NCBI GenBank assembly: GCA_900547345.1
Contig: URGG01000106.1
Span: forward strand, 1 to 5,466
Length of the DNA stretch: 5,466 nt
Direction: 5' to 3'
Source of the DNA: an uncultured Collinsella sp.
Lineage (GTDB): Bacteria; Actinomycetota; Coriobacteriia; Coriobacteriales; Coriobacteriaceae
Shown here: positions 1 through 5,466 of the stretch, one piece after another
How the letters are laid out: every line of letters begins with the position of its first letter
Numbering within the stretch: the stretch's first letter is position 1
Translations under genes and position numbers: made by a program
Notes under the pieces: generated by a model
The model's input: the letters and a program-made list of their open reading frames with translations, nothing else
What the model was told of the DNA's origin: nothing
Databases searched by the model: none

Positions 1-28
1 TGATTTTTTAATCCCCGTCCCAGAATAA

Positions 29-1018
29 TCATCGGAGGGCATTGTCTAGGGTGGCGGCCACGATCAAGGGGTCGTCGGTACCGGCGAAGAGGCGGATGGT
101 GCTCCCCTGCTTGCCGCGTGGGGCCGAAAGGCGCGTCGTTGCGCCGCCGACGGGCGATGTGCGAAACTCCCCGGGCAAAGCATCGAACAGCTCGCCCGCG
201 CTACGTTCGATAAGATCAAACTCAACTGCCGGTCCAAAGCCGTGCTCGAGGATTCCCGTTGCAGCCGCATGGTCGGGATGCGAACTCAGCCCGGGATAGC
301 GAACGTTGCGCACCATCTCGTTGGCGGCCAGATACTCGGCCAGCGCACGGGCGCGGTCGAAATGCGCCTGCATGCGGACGTTAAGCGAGGAAAGCCCACG
401 CTCCAGCACGTCGGTCTCCTCGGCAGAAAGGTCGAGCGCCGACGCACCGCAGCCTGCAAACAATACGTGCGCGCACTCGGCAGCGGCATCCACACGATGG
501 CGCTTGAGCTGCGAGCGCGCCACCGAAGCAGCAACGAGCTTGCGTGGAGCCTCACCGGCGCACACACGGTCAAGCGCTTCGAACGACAGCGCAGCACCCA
601 GCCGCAGCGGATCGCAGCCAAAAGCCGACGCCACGGTGTTGTCAACAACCAGCAGCGCATGGGCCTCACGCGCCGCCCGACCCAGCGCACGCAGATCGGG
701 CACACGCAGACCAAACCCGCCGATGGAGTTGACGAACCACCACAGGTGCGGACCCTCGGCATCAAACGAAGCATCAAAGCCCTCGGATGCGGCGGCAAAC
801 GCCTCGGCGGACGGCGAGCCCACGAGCACAACATCGCAGTCATCAAAGCCGCTCGCAAACGCATCGGCAAAGTCATCCGCAAAGGCCACCAGACGATCGC
901 CGGGCCGTACAATCCCCAGCAACGACAGCGCTGCCGGCACATGCGACGCCGCAAGCAACCGCGCCTCACGCGCGCTGGCCCTCAAAGCCCAGGCCTCTTC
1001 TAGCTGCTGTACGCCCAT
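29..1018 (-). CDS. Cys/Met-metabolism PLP-enzyme-like protein (cystathionine gamma-synthase/lyase fold), probable pseudoenzyme
   Basis: 329 aa from the ATG at 1018, preceded by GGAGGG at 1034-1029 and AAGG at 1028-1025. In-frame starts further upstream (1036, 1069) lack a ribosome site, and 1069 falls inside the terminator hairpin. The family signature is clear: VVDNT (124-128, with D126 the residue that normally contacts the PLP ring nitrogen), LERGLSSLNVRM (205-216), YPGLSSHPDH (241-250), and IRLFAGTDDP (308-317, with R309 at the substrate-carboxylate position). Active enzymes of this family transform sulfur amino acids and are usually 380-400 aa. This one begins about 55-60 residues late, so the YSRxGNPT phosphate-binding segment is absent. 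An ungapped alignment from VDNT puts Arg151 (context ALDRVCAGE) where the SxTKY lysine should be. The DxYGGTY motif reads DDFADAF, and ESPSNP reads VNSIGG. The frame is open to its TGA, so this is not an obvious decaying pseudogene. Family membership is fairly sure; loss of PLP catalysis is inferred; the role is unknown. Confidence 0.82.
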   Translation of the reverse strand: MGVQQLEEAWALRASAREARLLAASHVPAALSLLGIVRPGDRLVAFADDFADAFASGFDDCDVVLVGSPSAEAFAAASEGFDASFDAEGPHLWWFVNSIGGFGLRVPDLRALGRAAREAHALLVVDNTVASAFGCDPLRLGAALSFEALDRVCAGEAPRKLVAASVARSQLKRHRVDAAAECAHVLFAGCGASALDLSAEETDVLERGLSSLNVRMQAHFDRARALAEYLAANEMVRNVRYPGLSSHPDHAAATGILEHGFGPAVEFDLIERSAGELFDALPGEFRTSPVGGATTRLSAPRGKQGSTIRLFAGTDDPLIVAATLDNALR

Positions 1019-1024
1019 ACGGCA

Positions 1025-1034
1025 CCTTCCCTCC
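1025..1034 (-). promoter_or_regulatory. Ribosome-binding site deciding the start of the PLP-like gene
   Basis: The minus strand reads GGAGGGAAGG, then six bases, then the ATG at 1018. GGAGG itself is 11 nt from the start and the second purine block AAGG is closer. The same two-part layout, GGAGG at 11 nt with a nearer purine block, precedes scrA. This favours the ATG at 1018 over the longer open frame. Confidence 0.7.
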
Positions 1035-1036
1035 AT

Positions 1037-1075
1037 AACAAAAACCCACGATGCGGATGTTTCCCGCATCGTGGG
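1037..1075 (-). terminator. Rho-independent terminator of the sucrose operon
   Basis: Positions 1045-1056 pair perfectly with 1064-1075, giving a 12-bp stem with 9 G/C pairs and a 7-nt loop. On the minus strand the stem is followed by TTTTTGTT (1044-1037). On the plus strand no T tract follows, so it acts in the minus direction. It lies 38 bp past the scrB stop and ends only a few bases before the ribosome site of the next gene. It should therefore end the scrA-scrB transcript and separate it from, or attenuate it into, the PLP-like gene. Confidence 0.9.
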
Positions 1076-1085
1076 CTACGGCTGC

Positions 1086-1091
1086 AGTATA
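1086..1091 (-). promoter_or_regulatory. Possible -10 element (TATACT) upstream of the terminator hairpin
   Basis: The minus strand has TATACT, 5 of 6 matches to TATAAT, in the short gap after scrB. No convincing -35 lies 16-18 bp upstream (AGCGAT at 17 bp). If used, transcription would start near 1079 and enter the terminator hairpin at once. It is the only promoter-like hexamer noticed between scrB and the PLP-like gene. The match could be chance. Confidence 0.3.
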
Positions 1092-1113
1092 GCGCCGATA
1101 TGCGACGAATCGC

Positions 1114-2655
1114 TTAGATGTTGAGCGCGTGGTAGGTCACATTCGCGCCCGGAGCGTCAACGGTCACGCCATAGGCCTCGGGATAGATGCGCGTCGAGAA
1201 CACGAGCGCACCATCGTTCACAAACACCTCGACCGAGGAAACATCGCCAACAATGCGCACGTTACTAACCTCGTCGACGGACTCCCAACGCACGGTACGA
1301 CCGCAGCCGGCAGAAGCGCGACTCTCATCGGTAAATCGCATCTCAAAGCGCGAGGGCAGTTCGCCCTCGGCGGGAACAAGCACCAGCTTTAGCTCGCCAT
1401 CAACAGTCGCGGTAAACGCGCCGTCGACACCGTCAACAACAACGTCAAAACAGGTATCGCCGGCAACCTCCAACGAGCCCTCCCCCACACGCACCGAGGC
1501 ATAATGGCGCTCGATCTCGCGCGCCGGCTGCTGCAGTACCACGCCGCCAGCACCGGCTGTAAGCTCACGCGGCACCGTCATGCAGTGCTGCCAGCCGCAC
1601 GCCACGGTGGGGTCGTTGCCATAGGTCGGCTCATCGGGCATGCCCATCCAGCCGATTAGAATATGGCGACCGTCCTCGGCCGTGAACTCCTGCGGAGCAT
1701 AGAAGTCAAAACCGGCGTCCCACAGGCGGAACTCGCCCAGCTCATAAGCGTCATTGCCGCCCGTAATGTCGCCCGTTACAGGCATGTAGCCCGCTGCATA
1801 TACATTGCCGCGGTCCCAACGACCGCCCTTGAGGCCCTGGGGCGAGAAGGACAGCCACTTCGCCGGTACACCGCCATCCGCCTCAAGCTCAAGGTATCCC
1901 GGGCACTCCCACATAAAGCCAAAGCGCTCGGGCGTAGACACACGGCTCTCGAGCGCCCAACTCAGCATATCGGCCGAGCCATACACCAGGATCTCACCCA
2001 CATCGCGCCCGGCACCCTCGCCGTGCATGGCGCAAAATCGACTATCGACATGCGGACCGTCCACGCGACGACGCGCGCCCAGCACCATGTGGTAACGCCC
2101 ATCATCATCGCGCCACACCTTGGGGTCACGCACGTGGCAGGTCAAATCCTCGGGATAATCCTCGGACGCCAGCACCACGCGCTTTTGGCTGAACTCCCGA
2201 CCGGCAAGGCCATCAACGCTCTCGACATAAACAGTATCGGCGCGGCGGCCGGTATTGACGTAGTCGTACGTGCCGTCCGCATCGGGAAGCTTAACGTTGC
2301 CCGTATAGAGCACGCGAATGCGACCGTCCTCGGCAAGCGCGGAGCCCGAATACACACCGTGGCAATCGAACGGCTCGTCGGGCAGCAACGGAGCGCCAAC
2401 ATAGTCCCACGTCATAAGGTCGCGGCTCGTCGCATGGCCCCAGGCCTTAACGCCACCCTCGACATCAAACGGCGCATACTGAAAATAGGCATGGAACACG
2501 CCGCCTGCCTGGCAAAGACCGTTGGGGTCGTTGAGCCAGCCCGCCGGCGGCATTATATGGAAGCGCTGGCCATACGCGCCATGGCCGCACTCAGAGGCGG
2601 CGGCGTCAACAGCGGCGACCAGCTTTGCAAGGTCGCGACCAAGTGCATTAGACAT
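1114..2655 (-). CDS. scrB: Sucrose-6-phosphate hydrolase (glycoside hydrolase family 32)
   Basis: 513 aa, cytoplasmic, no signal peptide. It hydrolyses the sucrose-6-phosphate delivered by the PTS into glucose-6-phosphate and fructose. All three GH32 catalytic motifs are present: WLNDPNG (40-46, nucleophile D43), RDP (176-178, transition-state stabiliser D177) and WECP (249-252, acid/base E250). Other family landmarks are FYAPQ (318-322), GWMGMP (335-340) and, in the C-terminal beta-sandwich, SVEVFVNDG (474-482). The length is normal to slightly long for ScrB. The ATG at 2655 has AGGA at 2666-2663, a good 7-nt spacing. It is the second gene of the unit, 107 bp behind scrA, and is followed by a strong terminator. 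A plain invertase acting on unphosphorylated sucrose is the alternative, but the adjacent PTS permease makes the phosphate form the likely substrate. Confidence 0.95.
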   Translation of the reverse strand: MSNALGRDLAKLVAAVDAAASECGHGAYGQRFHIMPPAGWLNDPNGLCQAGGVFHAYFQYAPFDVEGGVKAWGHATSRDLMTWDYVGAPLLPDEPFDCHGVYSGSALAEDGRIRVLYTGNVKLPDADGTYDYVNTGRRADTVYVESVDGLAGREFSQKRVVLASEDYPEDLTCHVRDPKVWRDDDGRYHMVLGARRRVDGPHVDSRFCAMHGEGAGRDVGEILVYGSADMLSWALESRVSTPERFGFMWECPGYLELEADGGVPAKWLSFSPQGLKGGRWDRGNVYAAGYMPVTGDITGGNDAYELGEFRLWDAGFDFYAPQEFTAEDGRHILIGWMGMPDEPTYGNDPTVACGWQHCMTVPRELTAGAGGVVLQQPAREIERHYASVRVGEGSLEVAGDTCFDVVVDGVDGAFTATVDGELKLVLVPAEGELPSRFEMRFTDESRASAGCGRTVRWESVDEVSNVRIVGDVSSVEVFVNDGALVFSTRIYPEAYGVTVDAPGANVTYHALNI

Positions 2656-2685
2656 ATCAAAGTCCTAACGGATCGAAAGCAACAA

Positions 2686-2707
2686 GGCACCAGAGATCGG
2701 CACCAGA
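2686..2707. repeat. 9-bp direct repeat, 13-bp period, in the scrA-scrB gap
   Basis: GGCACCAGA occurs at 2686-2694 and again, perfectly, at 2699-2707, with GATC between. Read on the minus strand it is TCTGGTGCC twice, between the intergenic hairpin and the scrB ribosome site. The repeat is plain in the sequence. Its function is unknown and it may be a chance duplication. Confidence 0.7.
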
Positions 2708-2712
2708 TACGA

Positions 2713-2742
2713 GAAACGCCCGCGAGCATACAACCCGCGGGC
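2713..2742 (-). terminator. Weak intercistronic hairpin between scrA and scrB
   Basis: GCCCGCG at 2718-2724 pairs with CGCGGGC at 2736-2742, a 7-bp all-G/C stem with an 11-nt loop, 21 bp after the scrA stop. The minus-strand tail is GTTTC, too poor in T for a strong terminator. It may be a partial terminator or an mRNA-stabilising stem that sets the scrA:scrB ratio. The pairing is seen; the role is inferred. Confidence 0.45.
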
Positions 2743-2762
2743 ATCCCCTCAATCAAAAGCTC

Positions 2763-4163
2763 TTAGGCCTGCTCGGAAGCCTTGGGCTCGTCCTTGTACA
2801 GGACAAACGAGACGGCAAAGGAAACCAGCGCGGCGACCGCAAACATGATCGCGTACTGCACGGGTTGGGCCAGGCACAGCAGGATACCGAAGATACCGGT
2901 AACGCCCGTGCCGGAGGCAGCCAGCGAAGTGAGCGCACAGACCAGGGCACCGCAACCGCCGCCGATGCAGCCGGCGATGAAGGGCTTAAAGAAGCGCAGG
3001 TTCACACCAAAGATGGCAGGCTCGGTAATGCCCATGAAGGCGGACAGGGCCGAAGGAAGCGCCAGACCCTTGATCTTGGCATCGCGGGTCTTAAAGGCAA
3101 CGGCGAGTGCGGCGCCACCCTGAGCGATGTTGGCAGCACTGGCGATGGGCAGCCAGTAGGTCACGCCGTACTGGGCAAGCTGGCCCAGGTCGATGGCGGT
3201 GTACATCTGGTGGATACCGGTAACGACCGTGGGGGCATAGAACAGGCCGACGATAAAGGAACCGATGCCGAAGGGCAGGGTCAGCAGGGCCTGGATCAGA
3301 CCGAGGATGGCGTTCTCGGCCCAGACAAAGATGGGGCCGACGGCAACGAGCGTCACGAGCACGGTCACGAACACCGAGACGAGCGGGGTCACAAAGAGGT
3401 CGAACATCTCGGGAACGATCTTATGCAGACGCTTCTCGAGGAAGGCCAGAATGGCGCAGGCGATGACGATGGGGATCACATGACCCTGATAGCCGACCCA
3501 CTCAAAGCTGTACACGCCGGGAATGACGGTGACCATAGTCTGAACGCCCTCGGAGGCAACCGTGTAGGCGCTCTGCAGCGAGGAGTTGATAAACGCACCG
3601 CCGACGACGGCACCCAGGTACGGGTTGGCGCCAAAGGCCTTAGCGGCGGAGTAACCGATCAGGATCTGCAGAATGCCAAAAGACGTGCCCGAGACCAGGT
3701 CGGCAATCTTATAAATAAAGTTATTGGTGTCGAGCGCGATAAAGCCGTTGGAGGCCATAAAGTTGAGGGCGCTCATAATGCCCAGCAGAAGGCCCGAAGC
3801 CACGATGGCGGGGATGATGGGGACAAAGACGTCGCCGAGCACCTTAATGGCACGCATAAAGATGTTCTGCTGCTGCGCCGCGGCCTCCTTGACCTCGGCC
3901 TTGGTAGCAGCTTCGACGCCACTGAGCGCGATGAACTCCTCGTAGACCTTGTTGACGGTGCCGGTGCCAAAAATAATCTGCAGCTGGCCCTGGGCCTCAA
4001 AGACGCCCTTGGCGCCGTCGATATTCTCAAGGGCCTCCTTGTCGACCTTGGCGTTATCGGCAATCACCAGACGCAGACGCGTGGCGCAGTGTGCGGCCGA
4101 AACAACGTTGCCGGCGCCACCGATGTTGTCGAGCACCTCTTGGGCTGATTTGCGGTAGTCCAT
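2763..4163 (-). CDS. scrA: Sucrose-specific PTS permease, EIIBC component
   Basis: 466 aa inner-membrane protein of the glucose-superfamily PTS. It imports sucrose and phosphorylates it to sucrose-6-phosphate. An N-terminal EIIB domain (about 1-85) carries the phosphocysteine motif AAHCATRLRL with Cys26. A linker rich in A, E, K and Q (about 82-100) leads to a roughly 350-residue EIIC domain with about ten hydrophobic segments (108-455). It contains YQGHVIP (225-231), TGIHQMY (315-321) and the GITEPA substrate-site motif (378-383), and ends in a short charged tail. No EIIA domain is fused, so it must use an EIIA-Glc-type protein from elsewhere. The ATG at 4163 has GGAGG at 4179-4175 and a nearer GGGAA block. 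The in-frame GTG at 4196 lacks a ribosome site and would add residues ahead of the EIIB fold. EIIBC proteins for trehalose or beta-glucosides look similar; the neighbouring GH32 gene decides for sucrose. Confidence 0.93.
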   Translation of the reverse strand: MDYRKSAQEVLDNIGGAGNVVSAAHCATRLRLVIADNAKVDKEALENIDGAKGVFEAQGQLQIIFGTGTVNKVYEEFIALSGVEAATKAEVKEAAAQQQNIFMRAIKVLGDVFVPIIPAIVASGLLLGIMSALNFMASNGFIALDTNNFIYKIADLVSGTSFGILQILIGYSAAKAFGANPYLGAVVGGAFINSSLQSAYTVASEGVQTMVTVIPGVYSFEWVGYQGHVIPIVIACAILAFLEKRLHKIVPEMFDLFVTPLVSVFVTVLVTLVAVGPIFVWAENAILGLIQALLTLPFGIGSFIVGLFYAPTVVTGIHQMYTAIDLGQLAQYGVTYWLPIASAANIAQGGAALAVAFKTRDAKIKGLALPSALSAFMGITEPAIFGVNLRFFKPFIAGCIGGGCGALVCALTSLAASGTGVTGIFGILLCLAQPVQYAIMFAVAALVSFAVSFVLYKDEPKASEQA

Positions 4164-4212
4164 GACTTCCCTTTCCTCCAACGGGCGCATCTGCACCCGG
4201 CCATCTTTGACA

Positions 4213-4240
4213 CTTACACTGTAAACGTTTTCAGTTTCAT
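4213..4240 (-). promoter_or_regulatory. Tentative scrA promoter within the operator region
   Basis: A low-quality candidate on the minus strand is ATGAAA (4240-4235, 4 of 6 to the -35) and TGTAAG (4218-4213, 4 of 6 to the -10), spaced 16 bp, with one operator filling the spacer. TATATG at 4243-4238 is another possible -10, without a good -35. The operators show that the scrA control region is here, but the exact promoter is uncertain. Confidence 0.25.
4220..4233. promoter_or_regulatory. LacI-family operator O1, scrA-proximal
   Basis: TGTAAACGTTTTCA (minus strand TGAAAACGTTTACA) is a near-perfect inverted repeat around a central CG, with AAACGTTT exactly palindromic. It has the form of a LacI/GalR-family operator. 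The repressor encoded upstream has a hinge leucine (L53) of the type that inserts at the central CG step. It sits 57 bp upstream of the scrA start, between the two genes. Confidence 0.8.
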
Positions 4241-4245
4241 ATATC

Positions 4246-4259
4246 TGTAATCGTTTTCA
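4246..4259. promoter_or_regulatory. LacI-family operator O2, upstream copy
   Basis: TGTAATCGTTTTCA (minus strand TGAAAACGATTACA) differs from O1 at one base of 14. It lies 26 bp away centre to centre, about 2.5 helical turns, so the two sites face opposite sides of the helix. Two tandem copies ahead of scrA strongly suggest tight repression by ScrR. Confidence 0.8.
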
Positions 4260-4347
4260 CACCAGGATGAACGGTAGGAATTAGCCGGCAAATGGTAGAT
4301 TTAAGGCAAAAACAGTCGGCTCAGAGGAAGGCAGGCATGCCCAAAAC

Positions 4348-5328
4348 CTAGACATTCATAAGCTGATGGCCGAGCTTGAGCGTCTTTAGACCGCTCTCCC
4401 CCTCCACACCATCGAGCGTGTTGAGCAACATATTGGTCGCCTCGACGCCGCTGGTCAGGTAGCCGTAATGCACGGTGGGAATACCGCCCGTCAGCGCGCG
4501 CAAAAATGCGTTGTCGCCAAAACCGCTCACGCGACGCACGCCCTCGCCCATGCCGCGCACCTCGTCAAGAGCGCGCAGGGCGCCGGCCGCCATCGTGTCG
4601 GTCGCGCACGCAATAAACGAAACATCGGGGGCATCGGCAAGCAGCTCGCGCGCAGCGCGATAGCCCGAGTCAAGCGTAAAGGATCCCTGGCGAATCAGGC
4701 TCGAATCAAGCACCACGCCCGCAGCAAGAAGCCCCGCCTCAAAGCCGCGACGACGGTCGAAACCAGCCGCGCGGTCCTCTTCGGTAACTCCGATGTAGGC
4801 GATCTTGCCATCCACCCGACCCGCAAGCGCACGGCCGAGCTCAAAGGCAGCCTCGTAATCGTCGTGATAGACACATGCCGCGCCCTCGACATGTTGGCCG
4901 ATCAACACAATGGGCACGCGGCACGACTCAATCGCGCGACGGTGCTCGTCGGTGATCATGGTTGCCACCAGCACAATGCCATCGACCGGGTGATTTTGGA
5001 ATAAATCAAGGTATTCGAGCTCGCGATCGGCCGCGTTATCGGTATTGGCAAGCAGCATCTGGTAGCCACGACGACCGAGCACCTGGCCAATACCGGCGGT
5101 AATGCGGCTCACAGATTCCGAGTTGATCTTAGGCACGATAACGCCGATGAGCTTGGTGGAGCCGGTGCGCAGCGCGCGAGCCTGGCTGGATCGCACGTAT
5201 CCGGTCAGCTCAATCGCCTGCTTAATGCGCTCGGCCTTGTCCGCCGAGATATATCCACCGTTGAGATAGCGCGAGACCGCGGCGCTCGAAACGCCGGCCA
5301 GCTCGGCCACATCTTTCATCTTTACCAC
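4348..5328 (-). CDS. scrR: LacI/GalR-family transcriptional repressor, probable sucrose operon regulator
   Basis: 326 aa from a GTG at 5328. The N-terminal helix-turn-helix reads MKDVAELAGVSSAAVSRYLN (4-23), followed by the hinge helix SQARALRTGST (48-58) with the DNA-intercalating leucine L53. The effector domain (about 60-326) is a periplasmic-binding-protein fold with IGVIVP (61-66), VDGIVL (115-120), the sugar-contact region RRRGF (192-196), TDTMAAGAL (243-251) and GFGDN (269-273). It should bind a sucrose-derived ligand and release three matching operators: one at its own 5' end and two ahead of scrA. The GTG start is preferred because AGGGG (5338-5334) precedes it by 5 nt. An in-frame ATG at 5343 has no clear ribosome site, and the ATG at 5319 is 14 nt from AGGGG. 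The longer reading from 5400 would translate through the operator and promoter. The family is certain; the sucrose role comes from context. Confidence 0.88.
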   Translation of the reverse strand: MVKMKDVAELAGVSSAAVSRYLNGGYISADKAERIKQAIELTGYVRSSQARALRTGSTKLIGVIVPKINSESVSRITAGIGQVLGRRGYQMLLANTDNAADRELEYLDLFQNHPVDGIVLVATMITDEHRRAIESCRVPIVLIGQHVEGAACVYHDDYEAAFELGRALAGRVDGKIAYIGVTEEDRAAGFDRRRGFEAGLLAAGVVLDSSLIRQGSFTLDSGYRAARELLADAPDVSFIACATDTMAAGALRALDEVRGMGEGVRRVSGFGDNAFLRALTGGIPTVHYGYLTSGVEATNMLLNTLDGVEGESGLKTLKLGHQLMNV

Positions 5329-5343
5329 GAGCACCCCTGTCAT

Positions 5344-5357
5344 TGAAATCGCTTTCA
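5344..5357. promoter_or_regulatory. LacI-family operator O3 at the scrR 5' end
   Basis: TGAAATCGCTTTCA has perfect 5-bp arms (TGAAA/TTTCA) around a CG-centred core. It shares the TGAAANCG..T..CA pattern with O1 and O2. It sits just downstream of the putative -10, covering the expected transcription start, and 15 bp before the GTG start. This is the position expected for autorepression. Confidence 0.75.
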
Positions 5358-5359
5358 CC

Positions 5360-5390
5360 ATGATACCCGTGAAGAAGGCATGCGAACCAA
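5360..5390 (-). promoter_or_regulatory. Putative scrR promoter
   Basis: On the minus strand TATCAT (5365-5360) matches 5 of 6 bases of the -10 consensus. TTGGTT (5390-5385) keeps the TTG of the -35, with a long 19-bp spacer. The expected start near 5353 falls inside operator O3 and gives a leader of about 25 nt that contains the AGGGG ribosome site. The -10 is the stronger half. Confidence 0.45.
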
Positions 5391-5455
5391 ATCGGCCCAC
5401 CCAGGTCGAGCATACGCCAGCGAGCGGGCAGCTGCCGAGGCGAGGTGCCGCGAAA

Positions 5456-5461
5456 GAGGAG
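5456..5461 (+). promoter_or_regulatory. Possible ribosome-binding site of a divergent gene beyond the right edge
   Basis: GAGGAG on the plus strand ends 5 bases before the window edge, so a start codon at or just after 5467 would be well placed. The preceding bases (5401-5455) hold no gene that I can support. They include the 10-bp palindrome GGCAGCTGCC at 5427-5436. The gene itself is not visible, so this is only an indication. Confidence 0.35.
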
Positions 5462-5466
5462 CGAAG

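Noticed and set aside
1019..1069. N-terminal extension of the PLP-like protein to 1069 (17 extra residues)
   Set aside because: The first codon lies inside the terminator stem and the stretch crosses the T tract. The Shine-Dalgarno points to the ATG at 1018.
306..1124. 272-codon plus-strand open frame opposite the PLP-like gene
   Set aside because: It runs through the terminator hairpin and is A-, S- and R-rich without any recognisable domain. The minus-strand gene explains the region.
1663..2766. 367-codon plus-strand open frame antisense to scrB
   Set aside because: It lies almost wholly opposite scrB, whose catalytic motifs are all intact. The translation has no family motifs and is a codon-bias shadow of a GC-rich gene.
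2865..4148. 427-codon plus-strand open frame antisense to scrA
   Set aside because: Its G-, D- and H-rich low-information composition is typical of the reverse complement of a membrane-protein gene. No ribosome site or family motif was seen.
4264..4347. Terminator after scrR
   Set aside because: I looked for a stem with a T tract on the minus strand. Only weak pairings were found, such as AGCCG with CGGCT across a loop of roughly 30 nt and a 4-5 bp stem near 4331-4342. TTTTT occurs without a hairpin before it. Read-through from scrR into scrA remains possible.
1..5466. Mobile elements, CRISPR arrays, tRNA or rRNA genes
   Set aside because: No transposase, regularly spaced repeats, tRNA-like cloverleaf or rRNA sequence was seen on either strand. 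The four genes fill nearly the whole window.

Overview
The window is a compact, GC-rich stretch from a bacterial chromosome. It carries four genes on the minus strand, in the transcription order sucrose repressor (scrR), sucrose PTS permease (scrA), sucrose-6-phosphate hydrolase (scrB), and then a degenerate relative of the Cys/Met-metabolism PLP enzymes. The protein sequences, high GC, purine-rich Shine-Dalgarno sequences and gene set fit a gut Coriobacteriia actinobacterium such as Collinsella. That placement is inference from style and was not checked by any search.

Right to left: at 5401-5466 is a short non-coding edge whose last bases look like the ribosome-binding site of a divergent plus-strand gene just outside the window. 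Next is scrR (4348-5328), with a promoter and a 14-bp operator overlapping its 5' end. The 184-bp scrR-scrA gap holds two near-identical operators, 26 bp apart centre to centre, in front of scrA (2763-4163). A 107-bp gap with a hairpin and a 9-bp direct repeat separates scrA from scrB (1114-2655). After scrB comes a strong rho-independent terminator (1037-1075), and then the PLP-fold gene (29-1018).

How it works (family knowledge plus context): ScrA takes up sucrose and phosphorylates it using an EIIA encoded elsewhere. ScrB cleaves sucrose-6-phosphate into glucose-6-phosphate and fructose. ScrR represses through CG-centred operators shared by its own promoter and the scrA promoter. No fructokinase and no EIIA are present in the window.

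The main oddity is the last gene. It has an intact reading frame and keeps the fold signatures of the cystathionine gamma-synthase family, but it lacks the N-terminal segment, and arginine occupies the position of the PLP-binding lysine. It looks like a pseudoenzyme, and its ribosome-binding site lies directly behind the sucrose operon terminator. The rest is an ordinary sucrose-utilisation locus.
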